DNA of 64,000 bases from Planctomycetota bacterium (GCA_016792805.1 JAEUHX010000034.1:1-64000); one strand, 5' to 3'. Counted from the first letter of the stretch, positions 52,967-62,436 are shown. Program-made: numbers and translations. Notes: generated from the letters alone by a model not told the origin.

Positions 52967-54239
52967 GACCTCGATGCTGGCACAGCCGCGGGTCCTCCGC
53001 CTGATGGCGGTGAGTTCCCTGCTCGTGCCTGTGCCGATTATTGCGTATTACATGTTTCGCGCCGTCGGCTTTGTGGAAGGCACTTGTGAGGATCTCGTCA
53101 CGCTCCTCGTGATGCTTCCGCTTGGCGGGCCGCACGTCGTGGCCACGTTCTCGCGCACGTTCTTCGATCCGGCGTTTCGGCGCCGCGAGCGCGCGTGGGT
53201 GATCGGTTCGATGGTGCTCTGGGCGGGAGTGTTCACGACAGCGGTGCTGAGCGTCGGCACCTCCGTGCGCTGGCTCGGACACGTTCCGATGAGCCTTCTC
53301 CTGACGGGGTTCTTCTTCTGGGCGAGCCTCCACATTCTCCAGCAGAATTTGTTCTGTCTCGAGCGTTGCGCTCCCGACCGAGACGCCGCAACCGACCGCC
53401 GCTTCGTCTGGCTCGAGCGATGTGTGGTTTTGGCGTCGCTCTATCCGATGGCCTTTTTCCGCATGGCGATGGTGTCGGGCGATGGCACGGCCGCCTCCAA
53501 TCCTCACGCGCTTGAGACTCGGCTCGTTGAGTCGGTCGCCGGCAGCGAACTCGCAGCCGGCTACGCGTTCCGCATCGGCCGCGCGATCCCCGTTCTCCCC
53601 GAGTTCATGAAGGGGCCGCACATTTGGGGCGCCGCCGCTCTGATCTTCTTCTCTGCCGTTGTTCTGTATGCACGCGAGGCGCGTCGCCGAAGCCGGGAGG
53701 GGACGCTCTCCTCCGCACGCTTGGGATTTGTTGCGATCAGCGCCGCAGTCGGATTTGTGGTGCCGTTCTTCCCGAATCTCGATTCGGCGTTTCAAGGCAT
53801 CAATGCGTGGCATTGCTTTCAATATCTCGTGATGGTGTTTGTGCTGAACCGAGAGGCGCAGGCTGCCGGGAAGCCGCAGATGGGGCTCGTGGCCGCGCTC
53901 TCGAAGGAAGGCGCTCATCTGCGCTTCTACCTCGCGATGCTGGCGGCGACGATCGGCGCCATGCTCGTAATGTTCACCGTCGCATACCTGCTGACCTTGG
54001 CGGCGCCGGGGCGGTTCCGCTTATTTGGATTCGACGATTCTGAGATTCCCATCGACCCGGCGACGGGATTGCCCGCCTATCGTCCGGGAGCCGTCTTGTC
54101 GGCCTACTATCTATTTGGTTTTGGCGGACTGCTGGTTCACTACCTCCAGGATACTTTTGTGATCTTGCCGCGCGGCATGGGAGGGCTTGCCTCGCTGCTC
54201 GGCTCCGGTTCGCGCCATCGCAACCCGGCGGCGGCCTAG
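52941..54239 (+). CDS. Multi-pass membrane protein of the GMC/GH3 cluster
   Basis: A 432-residue integral membrane protein, not recognised. About ten helices can be traced (VLRLMAVSSLLVPVPIIAYY, VIGSMVLWAGVFTTAVLS, FYLAMLAATIGAMLVMFTVA and others). Conserved-looking polar spots lie within the membrane: GGPHVVATFSR, FWASLHILQQN, INAWHCFQYLVMV and HYLQDTFVI, with several His that could bind metal or heme, as in fatty-acid hydroxylase-like or sterol-modifying enzymes, though the canonical three His boxes are not seen. GTG 52941 overlaps the GH3 end by 26 bases; ATG 52974 is an alternative. Co-transcribed with the oxidoreductase and GH3 genes. Confidence 0.7.
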   Translation: MKPQPLGLETSMLAQPRVLRLMAVSSLLVPVPIIAYYMFRAVGFVEGTCEDLVTLLVMLPLGGPHVVATFSRTFFDPAFRRRERAWVIGSMVLWAGVFTTAVLSVGTSVRWLGHVPMSLLLTGFFFWASLHILQQNLFCLERCAPDRDAATDRRFVWLERCVVLASLYPMAFFRMAMVSGDGTAASNPHALETRLVESVAGSELAAGYAFRIGRAIPVLPEFMKGPHIWGAAALIFFSAVVLYAREARRRSREGTLSSARLGFVAISAAVGFVVPFFPNLDSAFQGINAWHCFQYLVMVFVLNREAQAAGKPQMGLVAALSKEGAHLRFYLAMLAATIGAMLVMFTVAYLLTLAAPGRFRLFGFDDSEIPIDPATGLPAYRPGAVLSAYYLFGFGGLLVHYLQDTFVILPRGMGGLASLLGSGSRHRNPAAA

Positions 54240-54245
54240 GGCTCG

Positions 54246-55409
54246 ATGGGAGCGCTTCTCGCGGCATGGGCTGCGTGGGCGGCGCTCCAGGGTGCAACTG
54301 TTCGCGTCTCCTCGGCGTCACAATTTCGCGATGCCCTGAGACAGGCGAAAGCTGGAGACGACCTCGTGCTAGCGGCCGGGGTGTACGAGGGAGGCTTTTA
54401 CGCGGCGAACTTGCAAGGCACGGCAGCGAAGCCGATTCGAATTCGCGGCGAGGAAATCAAGAATCCTCCACGCCTGCGCGGAGGTGCTACTCCGCTCCAT
54501 TTCAGCTCTGCGGCCTACCTGCGCGTCGAGAATCTCCTTTTGGAGGATGCAACGGCCAACGGCATCAATGTCGACGATGGAGGCGATGCGAAATCCCCCA
54601 GTCACCACATCGAGCTTCGCCGCCTTCGGATCTCGCGCATCGGCCCGAAGGGGAATCACGACGGCATCAAGCTCTCGGGAATTGAGGACTTCGTCGTGGA
54701 GGACTGCGTGGTCGAGACATGGGGCATCGGAAGCGGCTCCGCCGTCGACATGGTGGGATGCCGGCGCGGCCGGCTGGAGCGCAATGAGTTCCTGAATTCC
54801 CCGGAGAGCGGCAGCGGCGTGCAGGCGAAGGGCGGCTCTTCGGAAATTACTGTTCGAAGTTGCTACTTCCAGAACGCCGGATCGCGAGCGCTGAATCTCG
54901 GCGGGAGCACTGGCCGGGAGTATTTTCGGCCGGCTCTGGAGAAGCCGCCCTTTGCGGAGGCGCGCAACCTCACGGTGGAAGGAAATGTGATCGTTGGATC
55001 CGATGCGGCATTCGCCTTCGTCGGCGTCGACGGCGCCACCGTTCGATTCAATACCATTGTCGATCCGGGCAAGTGGGCGATTCGGATTCTGCAGGAGACC
55101 CGAGACGAAGGATTTGTGAGCTGCCGCGCCGGAAAGCTCGCTCGCAATCTGTTTATCTTTCGAAGCGATCGATGGGGCAGCGGCGGCGTCAACATCGGCC
55201 CGGGCACCGCGCCGGAGACCTTTGAGTTCGTTGAGAACTACTGGTTCTGTAGAGATCAGCCCGGCCGAAGCCGTCCGGCGCTCCCGGGGATCGAGCTGCG
55301 CGGCGTGTACGGGCGCGATCCGAAGTTCCAGGAGCCGGAAAAAAAGGGGGCGCGGCCGGCGGCCGGCTCACCCGCCGAGGGCTACGGCGCGGCGGCCTGG
55401 AAGCCGTAA
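54246..55409 (+). CDS. Secreted right-handed parallel beta-helix protein
   Basis: A 387-residue exported protein with a pectate-lyase-like or PL6-like beta-helix. The first 16 residues are a weak signal peptide (MGALLAAWAAWAALQG). The domain starts with the typical VSSASQFRDALRQAKAGDDL and LAAGVYEGGFYAANLQGT, then coils such as YLRVENLLLEDATANGINVD, HHIELRRLRISRIGPKGNHD, EDFVVEDCVVETWGIGSGSA, SEITVRSCYFQNAGSRALNL. The N-terminal module is the one seen in alginate/chondroitin lyases of family PL6. Catalytic residues cannot be named with certainty. It starts 6 nt after the membrane gene, so it may belong to the same transcript. Confidence 0.8.
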   Translation: MGALLAAWAAWAALQGATVRVSSASQFRDALRQAKAGDDLVLAAGVYEGGFYAANLQGTAAKPIRIRGEEIKNPPRLRGGATPLHFSSAAYLRVENLLLEDATANGINVDDGGDAKSPSHHIELRRLRISRIGPKGNHDGIKLSGIEDFVVEDCVVETWGIGSGSAVDMVGCRRGRLERNEFLNSPESGSGVQAKGGSSEITVRSCYFQNAGSRALNLGGSTGREYFRPALEKPPFAEARNLTVEGNVIVGSDAAFAFVGVDGATVRFNTIVDPGKWAIRILQETRDEGFVSCRAGKLARNLFIFRSDRWGSGGVNIGPGTAPETFEFVENYWFCRDQPGRSRPALPGIELRGVYGRDPKFQEPEKKGARPAAGSPAEGYGAAAWKP

Positions 55410-55665
55410 CTCCCGCTGCTCGAAGGGGCTGCGCGGGGAGGTGACGGCGCGGGGCGGAACACCATTGCGACATCCTGCGTCTTCCCGCTCGTCCGGCGCA
55501 AAGGCACGCCCTCTGGCAGTGCGGTACGGTTGCCCGGCGGCGCGAGGCGCCCGCGCGTAGCGTGCTCTGCATCTGCGTGCGTTCCCCGCGGAACTGCTGA
55601 TCTCAAACATGATCTCCCGCGGCGCAGCCCCGTGCGCCGCGGTGCGCCCCACGGAGTTGCACCCC

Positions 55666-58242
55666 ATGGCTCGACACGCTCGCTGCTCGGTACTGTTGCT
55701 TCTTGCTGCCGCGCCCTCCGCCTGGAGCCAGGATCCTTACCCGTCACGTCAATACTCCACGGGGGTCTTTCCCCAGCACGTGAGAGCAGTCGACCTCGAC
55801 GCAGATGGCGTCGTCGACCTGGCCGTGCCCAACAGGACGTCGGCATTTGTTTCGTTCCTGAAAGGCAGCCCTAGCGGCATATTTGCACCCGCAGCAAATA
55901 TTACTCTTCCATCGGCGATCGGCGTGACGCTCTCGACCGGGGACTTGAACCTCGACGCAAAAACCGATCTCGTCGTGGGGGGTGCCACCGTTCTTTCTGT
56001 GGTACCCGCGCTGGGCGGGGGGGCGTTCGGTCCGGGATCGCTCCTTGCTGCCGGCGGCACACCAATCTCGAGCGCTGTGGGACACTTCAATGCGGATGCG
56101 AATCCCGACGTGGTCCTCGCGACGACGGCGGGAAATCTCGTCGTGCATCCCGGTCTCGGAACGGGTGCTCTCGGCGCACCGACGACGCAGCCGTTCGGCT
56201 TGCAGCCACAAGTGCACCATTCCATGGCCGACGGCGATCTCAACGGCGACGGGAAGACTGACCTCGCAGTGACCAATTTTACGGCCGGGACGCTCACGGC
56301 GGTCTACGGCAACGGCACCGGAGGGTTCGCTTCGCCGCTGACTGTCGCAGTGCCAGCGAGCCCCATCGCCTGCGTGATGGGGGATTTGAACCTCGACGGC
56401 TTCATCGACGTCCTCTCGGCGTCGCGAGCGCCGTCGAATAGCATTTCCGTGAGTTTCAATAATACTCTCGGAAATCTGCTCCCGGCGCAGACCTATGCCG
56501 TCCCTGGAGATCCCCGCGGCGTAGCTCTCGGTCGGTGCGACGGCGATCTTCTGCCCGACGCTTATGTTGCATGCAACGATCTCAACGCCTGCGGTGTAGC
56601 CGTGCTGCGCAACCTCGGCGGCGGCACACTCGGCACCCCCGTGCGATTCGCAGCGGGGAATCAGCCCTTCGCGGTCACCGCAGCCGATCTCAACGGCGAT
56701 TCCGCTGCCGATGCCGTCGCCGTCAATACGAATAGTTACTCCGTGGCGACAGTCTTCGCCGATGGGGCCGGTGGCCTCGTGAGCTCCACCACAGTTCCCG
56801 CCGGCGACGCGGCGCGCATCCTCGCGCTCGGCGACCTGAACGAGGACGGGAAGCTCGACGTCGCGACCGCGAACACGGCTTTCTTTGCAATCTCCTTCTC
56901 GATGGGAACCGGCGTTGCCTCCTTCGGCGCGCCCTCCACGATCTCGACCGCCGGCCCGCCGCAAAATGTGGTGATCGCCGACATGGGCGGCGATTCAAAT
57001 CTCGATCTCGTCGTCGCCAGCACCAGCCCCGCTCGCGTATTTGTGCTTCCCGGCAACGGCGTCGGGGGATTTGCGGCGGCGCAGTCGACCACGACGCCCT
57101 CGGCGGCGAAGGGTGTCGCCGTCGGCGATTTCACTTCCGACGGTCGCCCCGACGCTGTGGTGATCCACAACACCACAAATTCCGTTTCGGTTCTTCCGGG
57201 GCTCATCTCCGGTGGCTTTGGTGCCGCGACCACGTCGCCGACGGGCACGACGCCGACGGCGATTGCGACGGGCGATCTCACGGGTGACGGGCAGCTCGAC
57301 GTCGTCACCGGAAATAGTGGAAGCCTTTCGGTGTTGGCGAGCCTCGGCACCGGCGCCTTCGCCGCGCCCGCCACGACGGCCGTTGCAGGCAATGCGTCGT
57401 CGGTTGCCGTCGGGGATCTCGACGGTGACGGCGTTCTCGACGCAGCGACAGCGAACGCAACGAATGCCACGCTGAGCATTCTCAAGAATGTCGCTGGCGT
57501 GCTCCAGGCGCCGCAGGCGCTCACGGTCGGAACCTTCTCGCAGTCGCGCGCTGGATTTGTTGCGATCGGCGATGTCGATGCCGATGGCAAGGCCGATCTC
57601 GTGACCACCAACAGCAACCTCGTCGACTGCAACATTACCTATTTCCGCGGCACCGGCGCCGGCGCCTTCGCCTCCGGCATCAGCTATGGGCTCGAGGCCA
57701 CGGTCGCGTCGCTCCAGCTTGCCGACCTCGACGCTGACTCCGATCTCGACGTTGTGGCCACCCTCGAGTCGACCGACCGTCTCTCGATCCTTCTCCACCT
57801 CGGCAAGCCTGCCACTGGCGTCTCGTCGTTCGGCACAGGAACGCCCGGATGCCAAGGCACGCTCGGCATGGGGACACGCGGCGCGGCGTCCATCACCGGC
57901 ACCGGATTCGCTTTTGTGAGCTCCAATCTTCCGCCGCAGTCGCTGGCGCTGCTTCTCCTCGCCGATGCGCAGGATGTGACCGGCTTCGATTACTTCGGAG
58001 TGAACCTCACCATTCACCTGAATCCGCTCGCAGCGACTTATTTTGACAACGCTCCCGTGCGGGCGGGCGCCTCCGGTGAGCTCGTGCTACCGGTGACGGT
58101 CCCGAATTCGCCGCCGCTCGTCGGGCAGACCTACTTCGGGCAAGTCATCGGCGTGCAGCCGGCGTCAGCGGGGCAAACCTGCAGTCCCATCTCGTTCTTC
58201 CTCGACTCGTCCCGCGGCGTCGCCATGACGATCCAGCCGTAG
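55666..58242 (+). CDS. Secreted FG-GAP/VCBS repeat protein, third paralogue
   Basis: An 858-residue exported beta-propeller protein. ATG 55666 opens a signal peptide (MARHARCSVLLLLAAAPSAW then SQ); an earlier ATG at 55609 gives a poor leader. DxDxDGxxD loops recur along the whole chain (DLDADGVVDLA, DLNGDGKTDLA, DLNEDGKLDVA, DLDGDGVLDAA, DVDADGKADLV). Unlike the two paralogues at 9-14 kb, the GTGTPGCQGTLGM module sits at the C-terminus rather than in the middle, ending with a YFGQVIGVQPAS segment; it may be a sorting or surface-binding domain. A hairpin follows the stop. Confidence 0.87.
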   Translation: MARHARCSVLLLLAAAPSAWSQDPYPSRQYSTGVFPQHVRAVDLDADGVVDLAVPNRTSAFVSFLKGSPSGIFAPAANITLPSAIGVTLSTGDLNLDAKTDLVVGGATVLSVVPALGGGAFGPGSLLAAGGTPISSAVGHFNADANPDVVLATTAGNLVVHPGLGTGALGAPTTQPFGLQPQVHHSMADGDLNGDGKTDLAVTNFTAGTLTAVYGNGTGGFASPLTVAVPASPIACVMGDLNLDGFIDVLSASRAPSNSISVSFNNTLGNLLPAQTYAVPGDPRGVALGRCDGDLLPDAYVACNDLNACGVAVLRNLGGGTLGTPVRFAAGNQPFAVTAADLNGDSAADAVAVNTNSYSVATVFADGAGGLVSSTTVPAGDAARILALGDLNEDGKLDVATANTAFFAISFSMGTGVASFGAPSTISTAGPPQNVVIADMGGDSNLDLVVASTSPARVFVLPGNGVGGFAAAQSTTTPSAAKGVAVGDFTSDGRPDAVVIHNTTNSVSVLPGLISGGFGAATTSPTGTTPTAIATGDLTGDGQLDVVTGNSGSLSVLASLGTGAFAAPATTAVAGNASSVAVGDLDGDGVLDAATANATNATLSILKNVAGVLQAPQALTVGTFSQSRAGFVAIGDVDADGKADLVTTNSNLVDCNITYFRGTGAGAFASGISYGLEATVASLQLADLDADSDLDVVATLESTDRLSILLHLGKPATGVSSFGTGTPGCQGTLGMGTRGAASITGTGFAFVSSNLPPQSLALLLLADAQDVTGFDYFGVNLTIHLNPLAATYFDNAPVRAGASGELVLPVTVPNSPPLVGQTYFGQVIGVQPASAGQTCSPISFFLDSSRGVAMTIQP

Positions 58243-58259
58243 TGAGTGCAAAAAAAGCA

Positions 58260-58281
58260 GGAGCCGGCGCGAACCGGCTCC
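58260..58281. terminator. Hairpin after the FG-GAP gene
   Basis: GGAGCCGG and CCGGCTCC form an 8-bp perfect stem with loop CGCGAA, 17 nt past the stop at 58242. A run of seven A lies just before it, so on the minus strand it would be followed by seven U, and on the plus strand there is no U-tract. It could serve either direction. Confidence 0.55.
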
Positions 58282-58455
58282 ATAGGGCCTTTCAACGATC
58301 TCGATGATCCCTATTATATTTTAGATTGGAATCAGGCTCGCCCATCCCGGCTGTCCAGCTTTCACATAAATTTTCCAGTTACTTGCGGCGCAAGTGATGA
58401 TGGCGGCACAATAAGGGATCGAGGTGAGCGCAACTCAAATGAGCCCAAGGGCTCT

Positions 58456-58812
58456 TGTAGTGGTCACAAAATTGCTCCGCATAGGATGGCGTCGGTCGCG
58501 ACGCCCGCAATACGAGGCGGTGCTCCGCCGCCTTCATACGCTGCGCGTGCGCTCCAGTCCCGGCGGGCGCACGGCCAAGCAGCTTGACAAATCGGCCGAT
58601 CGCGCGAGCGTGTAGACGCCTCGCAGCGAGCTCGACGCCGCTGGCTGCGAGCCGACGCGCGCATTGTGCTGGGTGATGGCACTCGTTTTGCTACGTTCAG
58701 GGCCCAGCGCGAGGCGAATCCCGCGACTCTCGATACCTCCGTACTGATCGCAGGAGGCCGAGGGATGCCCCACCTCGTGCAGACTTATGCGAAGCAGTTT
58801 TTGACCACTACA
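58456..58812. mobile_element. Inverted-repeat-bounded remnant (357 bp)
   Basis: TGTAGTGGTCACAAA at the left end and, in reverse complement, TGTAGTGGTCAAAAA at the right end bound a 357-bp segment. The same TGTAGTGGTCACAA motif recurs at 59304. This resembles ends of insertion sequences, but no transposase is encoded, so it is a remnant or non-autonomous element. The surrounding 58282-58945 stretch is AT-richer than the rest and holds no credible gene. Confidence 0.5.
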
Positions 58813-58945
58813 TGTGCCCATCGGATGGCATAGTCGAAAAGCCTGGTGGAAACCCAAGTGCTGCCGCTGATTCTGACTTGTCAGCATGACCAAAGCCCTT
58901 GTGCCGGGCGAAACACATTCCCTGGTCCGAAGAAAGGATATTGCG

Positions 58946-59224
58946 ATGGAAGACTTTCTAAGATTTAAGAAGATGATTACTCCGGTACTTATTCAGATCT
59001 TATTCTGGATCGGTGTAGTCGTATCAGTTGTCGGAGGGCTGATAGCCATTGTCGCAGGTGCAAACCAAGAGCGTGGCGGAGGGTCTATTGTGCTCGCCGG
59101 AATCCTGTGGATACTCCTTGGACCGATTGCGGTGCGCGTCTACTGTGAGTTGTTGATAGTCATCTTTTCCATAAATGACACACTAACAGAGACAAAGAAC
59201 TTACTCAAACAGCGCGATCAATAG
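58946..59224 (+). CDS. DUF4282-type small membrane protein
   Basis: A 92-residue protein with two membrane helices of the widespread DUF4282 family. ATG 58946 follows AAAGGA nine bases upstream. It begins MEDFLRFKKMITPVLIQILF, goes on with WIGVVVSVVGGLIAIVAGAN, then GGGSIVLAGILWILLGPIAV and RVYCELLIVIFSINDTLTET. Function is unknown. Its codons are clearly less GC-rich than those of its neighbours and it sits beside element ends at 58812 and 59304, so recent acquisition is likely. Confidence 0.75.
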   Translation: MEDFLRFKKMITPVLIQILFWIGVVVSVVGGLIAIVAGANQERGGGSIVLAGILWILLGPIAVRVYCELLIVIFSINDTLTETKNLLKQRDQ

Positions 59225-59235
59225 GAGCGAAAGAC

Positions 59236-59565
59236 TTACTCAAAATCGCATAGATACATACGATTCAAACCGAGACGCCTCGCTGGGCGGTTTGAAACGA
59301 CAGTGTAGTGGTCACAAGATTCATTCGCATGGGACGGCACGAGGTTGAGCATCTCCGCCGGTTCCCCTGACGCTGAAGTGCTGCGGGGTTCGAACCTAAG
59401 CATCTCCTCGGTTGGGCGCAGCCGCAGGTGGCTGCGGCTGCGTCCCGCTTTCGCGAAGACTTTCCAGAGCCCGACGGCGAAGAGCAGATATCCGATGCCG
59501 AGGACCGAGCCGAAGAACGGCGTGCCCAGAATCGTGAACCACTGGAGGGGCGAGTACGCGAGCAT
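59236..59565 (-). CDS. Small membrane protein with disrupted C-terminus
   Basis: ATG 59565 opens MLAYSPLQWFTILGTPFFGS and a single membrane helix (VLGIGYLLFAVGLWKVFAKA), then a basic/polar tail. From about residue 78 the frame runs through the TGTAGTGGTCAC motif at 59304 and into sequence with no protein-like character (109 residues in all), so the original C-terminus has probably been cut by the element. It lies 39 nt after the DUF1501 stop on the same strand and would be the third gene of that operon. Confidence 0.45.
   Translation of the reverse strand: MLAYSPLQWFTILGTPFFGSVLGIGYLLFAVGLWKVFAKAGRSRSHLRLRPTEEMLRFEPRSTSASGEPAEMLNLVPSHANESCDHYTVVSNRPARRLGLNRMYLCDFE
59304..59320 (+). repeat. 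Element end motif, third copy
   Basis: TGTAGTGGTCACAAGAT repeats the left end of the element at 58456 in the same direction, and the following CGCATGGGACGGC resembles CGCATAGGATGGC after the first copy. It marks either a second element boundary or a direct-repeat junction. Confidence 0.5.
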
Positions 59566-59604
59566 GGCCGTACCGTGCGGAACGCCGCGGTGAACCTTCG
59601 GCGG

Positions 59605-60849
59605 CTAAGCCGCGCCGAAGAGCCCGATCGGTTCGAAGGATGCGCCGAGGACGCCCTCGGCCGCGACGCCGAGCCAGCGGTCGAGGAGCGGCGCGTAGAC
59701 GCGGCGGAAGTCGGTGGTGAAGGAGAGGTCGCCGTCGTCGAGCTTCTCGAACGTCGGCGCGCTGCCGTAGAGGCCTCCGCGCACGGCGTCGCCGAGGACG
59801 AGGAGCGGCGCTGCGGCGCCGTGGTCGGTGCCGGCGCTGCCATTCTCGGCGACGCGCCGGCCGAACTCGGAGAAGACGAGCACGACGACGTCGTTCGCGC
59901 GCTCGCGCTTGCGCAGGTCTTCGAGGAAGGCGGCCAGCGCTTCGTCGATTTGTGACCACAAATTCGCGTGGGAGCCGCGCTGATTGGCGTGGGTGTCGAA
60001 GCCGCCCATGGCGAGCGACACGAGATGCACGGGGAGCTCCGTTCCGAGGACCTGGACTGCGAGCTTGAGCTGATTTGCGATACCACTATTCGGATAGGTT
60101 GCTTGCGGTGTGCTCTTCGCGAGCACGTCGCGCAGCTCCTTGGCCGACGCGATTGCCTGGGAGGCGGTGCGGCGCACGGCGTCGATGCGGCGATCGGCGG
60201 GAGACGTGGCGGACGCGCGATGCATGCGCTCGAATGCGGCCTCGATCTTCGATTTGTCGCCTTGATTCAAGCGATCGAGCGTGAGCGCATAATCTTGCGG
60301 AGAATTGAAGGTAGTGACGCGCTGCGATTCCGAGAGGAGCATCCGCGGCGCTTCCTCGCCGAGGTGCACCGCGTAGAGAGCGTTGTCGCGCGCGGCCGGC
60401 GCGCGGTCGAGGGCGCGGCCGAGCCAGCCCGTGCGCGTGTCGCGCAGCTCGGGGTCGGCCGAATGCCACACATCCATGGAGTGGAAGTGGGAGCGGTTCG
60501 GGTTGGGATAGCCGACCCCCTGCACGATCGCGAGCTTGCCGTCGCCGTAGAGCGCTTCGAGTCGCTTCATCGACGGGTGGAGTCCAACGCCGTCGGCGAT
60601 CTTGCGCGCATCTTTCTTGGCGATCGCGATCTGTGGTCTTGCTTTATAGTAAGGATCAGCGTCGATCGGCACGATCGTGTTGAGCCCGTCGTTGCCGCCG
60701 GAGAGCTGCAGCACAACGAGGGCGCGGCGATGGCGCGTTTCGCCCTGCGCCTGCTGCGCCGCGAGCGCGCGTTCGAGGAATCCCGGAAGACCGCCGCCGA
60801 GCGCAAGGGCGCCGACGGAGCCGCGGAGGAGGTCGCGTCGAGTGATCAT
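59605..60849 (-). CDS. DUF1501 exported protein
   Basis: A 414-residue protein of the DUF1501 family with an export leader at the start (MITRRDLLRGSVGALALGGG), a Tat signal with RR at residues 4-5. The body has ALVVLQLSGGNDGLNTIVPI, the HSMDVWHSADPELRDTRTGW segment, GGFDTHANQRGSHANLWSQI and VVLVFSEFGRRVAENGSAGT, and DHGAAAPLLVLGDAV, matching the metal-binding pattern of alkaline-phosphatase-like enzymes. Its start lies 3 nt after the DUF1800 stop, the usual order. It is a different subtype from the DUF1501 protein at 47826. Confidence 0.92.
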   Translation of the reverse strand: MITRRDLLRGSVGALALGGGLPGFLERALAAQQAQGETRHRRALVVLQLSGGNDGLNTIVPIDADPYYKARPQIAIAKKDARKIADGVGLHPSMKRLEALYGDGKLAIVQGVGYPNPNRSHFHSMDVWHSADPELRDTRTGWLGRALDRAPAARDNALYAVHLGEEAPRMLLSESQRVTTFNSPQDYALTLDRLNQGDKSKIEAAFERMHRASATSPADRRIDAVRRTASQAIASAKELRDVLAKSTPQATYPNSGIANQLKLAVQVLGTELPVHLVSLAMGGFDTHANQRGSHANLWSQIDEALAAFLEDLRKRERANDVVVLVFSEFGRRVAENGSAGTDHGAAAPLLVLGDAVRGGLYGSAPTFEKLDDGDLSFTTDFRRVYAPLLDRWLGVAAEGVLGASFEPIGLFGAA

Positions 60850-60852
60850 GGG

Positions 60853-62184
60853 TTACGCGAGCTGGAATTCGGGAGAGGAGATCAACAATCGCGCGGCGCC
60901 GCGGAGCTTGGGGTCGAGAGTCTTCGGCTCCATGCTCCACTTTTCTTTCTCGCCCGGACGCAGATATTCGACGAGGGCTGTGCGCGTCGGCTTGGTGAGC
61001 GGACCTTGGAGGATTTCGGCGGCCAGCGCGTCGACGAGCGATTCGATCGAATCCATGGTGCGGCCGGCGAGCCACTCGCGCGGATCGAAGCGCGGCTCCT
61101 CAGAGAGGCCGCGCGTATAGGTGACAACGGCCGCGAAGTTGCCGCGCTCGAAAAGTGAAGTGCTGGTGAGCCACGCATCGCCGCCGTCCCAGCCCTTCAC
61201 GCTCGGCGGGGCCAGCAGGTTCTGGCCCATCTTGCGCAGCGACGGCGCGAGGTTGCGCAGCGGGACGGTGACGCCGAGGGTCTTGAGGGCGCCGACGGCG
61301 AACTCCACAGGGCTCTTGACGACGGAGCGTACATTTTCCTCGGCGAAAAACGCCGGGTCGCGGAAGAGCGCTTCGACCATGGCGCGCAGGCTGCCGCCGG
61401 AGCGGCGGTAGGCGCTCGCGACGCGCTCGACATAAGCGGCGTCGGGTTGGTCGTTCACAAAAAAGCGGCAGAGCTTGCGAGCGAGGAAGGTTGGCGTGGC
61501 GGGATGGGCAGCCACGAGATCGAGGACGTCGCCGCCGTTCAGTTTCCCTTTGCGGCCGAGGACGGTCTTCTCCCCGCCGTCGTGCTGGCCCGCGTTGAAT
61601 TTGTAAGCTCCGTCGGCGATGTGCCAGCCGGTGAAGGCGCGCGCCGCCTCCTGGACGTCTTTCTCGGTGTAACTTCCGATCCCCAGACTGAACAACTCCA
61701 TCAGCTCGCGCGCGAAGTTTTCGTTAGGCTTCCCCTTTTTGTTGGAGTTGCTGTCGAGGTAGACGAGCATCGCCGGGTCCTTCGCGACCGCCTCGAGGAG
61801 CTCGCGAAAGTTGGCTCCGCAGAGGCGCCGGAGCATGCGGTTCTGCTCGATCATCGAGGCCGTGCGGTCGACTTTCTGCGCCGACGTGGCGAAGTGGCCG
61901 TGCCAGAAAAGTGTGAGCTTTTCACGCAGCGGCCGCCGCGTGTGGATCATGCGGTAGAGCCACCACGCACGCACGTCGTCGATCGAATTATTGAGGTCGA
62001 AAGCGTCGCCCGCGAAGGTCTCGAGCGCGCGCTCGAGGTCGGCGTCTTCGCGCTCGAAGTCGAGGAGCTCGTCGACTGCTCGCTCGATGCCGAGCTCCGC
62101 TGTCTCGTGGATCTCGCGCGCCGACGCGCCGAACCCAGCGCGCCGCCGCAGATGGGCAGCCAGTTCGATGGGGGTGAGTGCCAT
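60853..62184 (-). CDS. DUF1800 family protein
   Basis: A 443-residue protein of the DUF1800 family, function unknown. Signature segments: HLRRRAGFGASAREIHETAE near 12-31, DVRAWWLYRMIHTRRPLREK and LTLFWHGHFATSAQKVDRTA around 85-125, NENFARELMELFSLGIGSYT near 180 and EAARAFTGWHIADG. DUF1800 and DUF1501 proteins occur in pairs in many environmental bacteria and are probably secreted or surface-linked, although no signal peptide is seen here. It is the first gene of the minus-strand operon. Confidence 0.92.
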   Translation of the reverse strand: MALTPIELAAHLRRRAGFGASAREIHETAELGIERAVDELLDFEREDADLERALETFAGDAFDLNNSIDDVRAWWLYRMIHTRRPLREKLTLFWHGHFATSAQKVDRTASMIEQNRMLRRLCGANFRELLEAVAKDPAMLVYLDSNSNKKGKPNENFARELMELFSLGIGSYTEKDVQEAARAFTGWHIADGAYKFNAGQHDGGEKTVLGRKGKLNGGDVLDLVAAHPATPTFLARKLCRFFVNDQPDAAYVERVASAYRRSGGSLRAMVEALFRDPAFFAEENVRSVVKSPVEFAVGALKTLGVTVPLRNLAPSLRKMGQNLLAPPSVKGWDGGDAWLTSTSLFERGNFAAVVTYTRGLSEEPRFDPREWLAGRTMDSIESLVDALAAEILQGPLTKPTRTALVEYLRPGEKEKWSMEPKTLDPKLRGAARLLISSPEFQLA

Positions 62185-62436
62185 AGCCGCTCGGGGAAGG
62201 GCCCCTATGGTCGCCTCGTCGCCCCCGCGGCGCCAGCGGCTCGCGCCATGGCGGGTGCGCCAACGGGCAACACGCGGCGCCGTATCCGGGGCGTCTCCCC
62301 GACGCTCTCATCCACGGCGACCGCACATCGCGCCTCTATGGGTTCATCGCACCTCAGCGAACGGCTCGCGTCTCCGACTCCAAGGCCGCTGGGCCAGCTC
62401 TCCATCTTGAAGCACGCTCTCTGGAAGAGGCAATCG

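Noticed and set aside
58456..58812. Complete insertion sequence
   Set aside because: Only inverted ends are seen; 357 bp is too short and no transposase motif is present in any frame.
59385..59400. GGTTCGAACC resembling a tRNA T-arm
   Set aside because: The flanking bases cannot form a T-stem or a full cloverleaf, and the site lies inside a reading frame.
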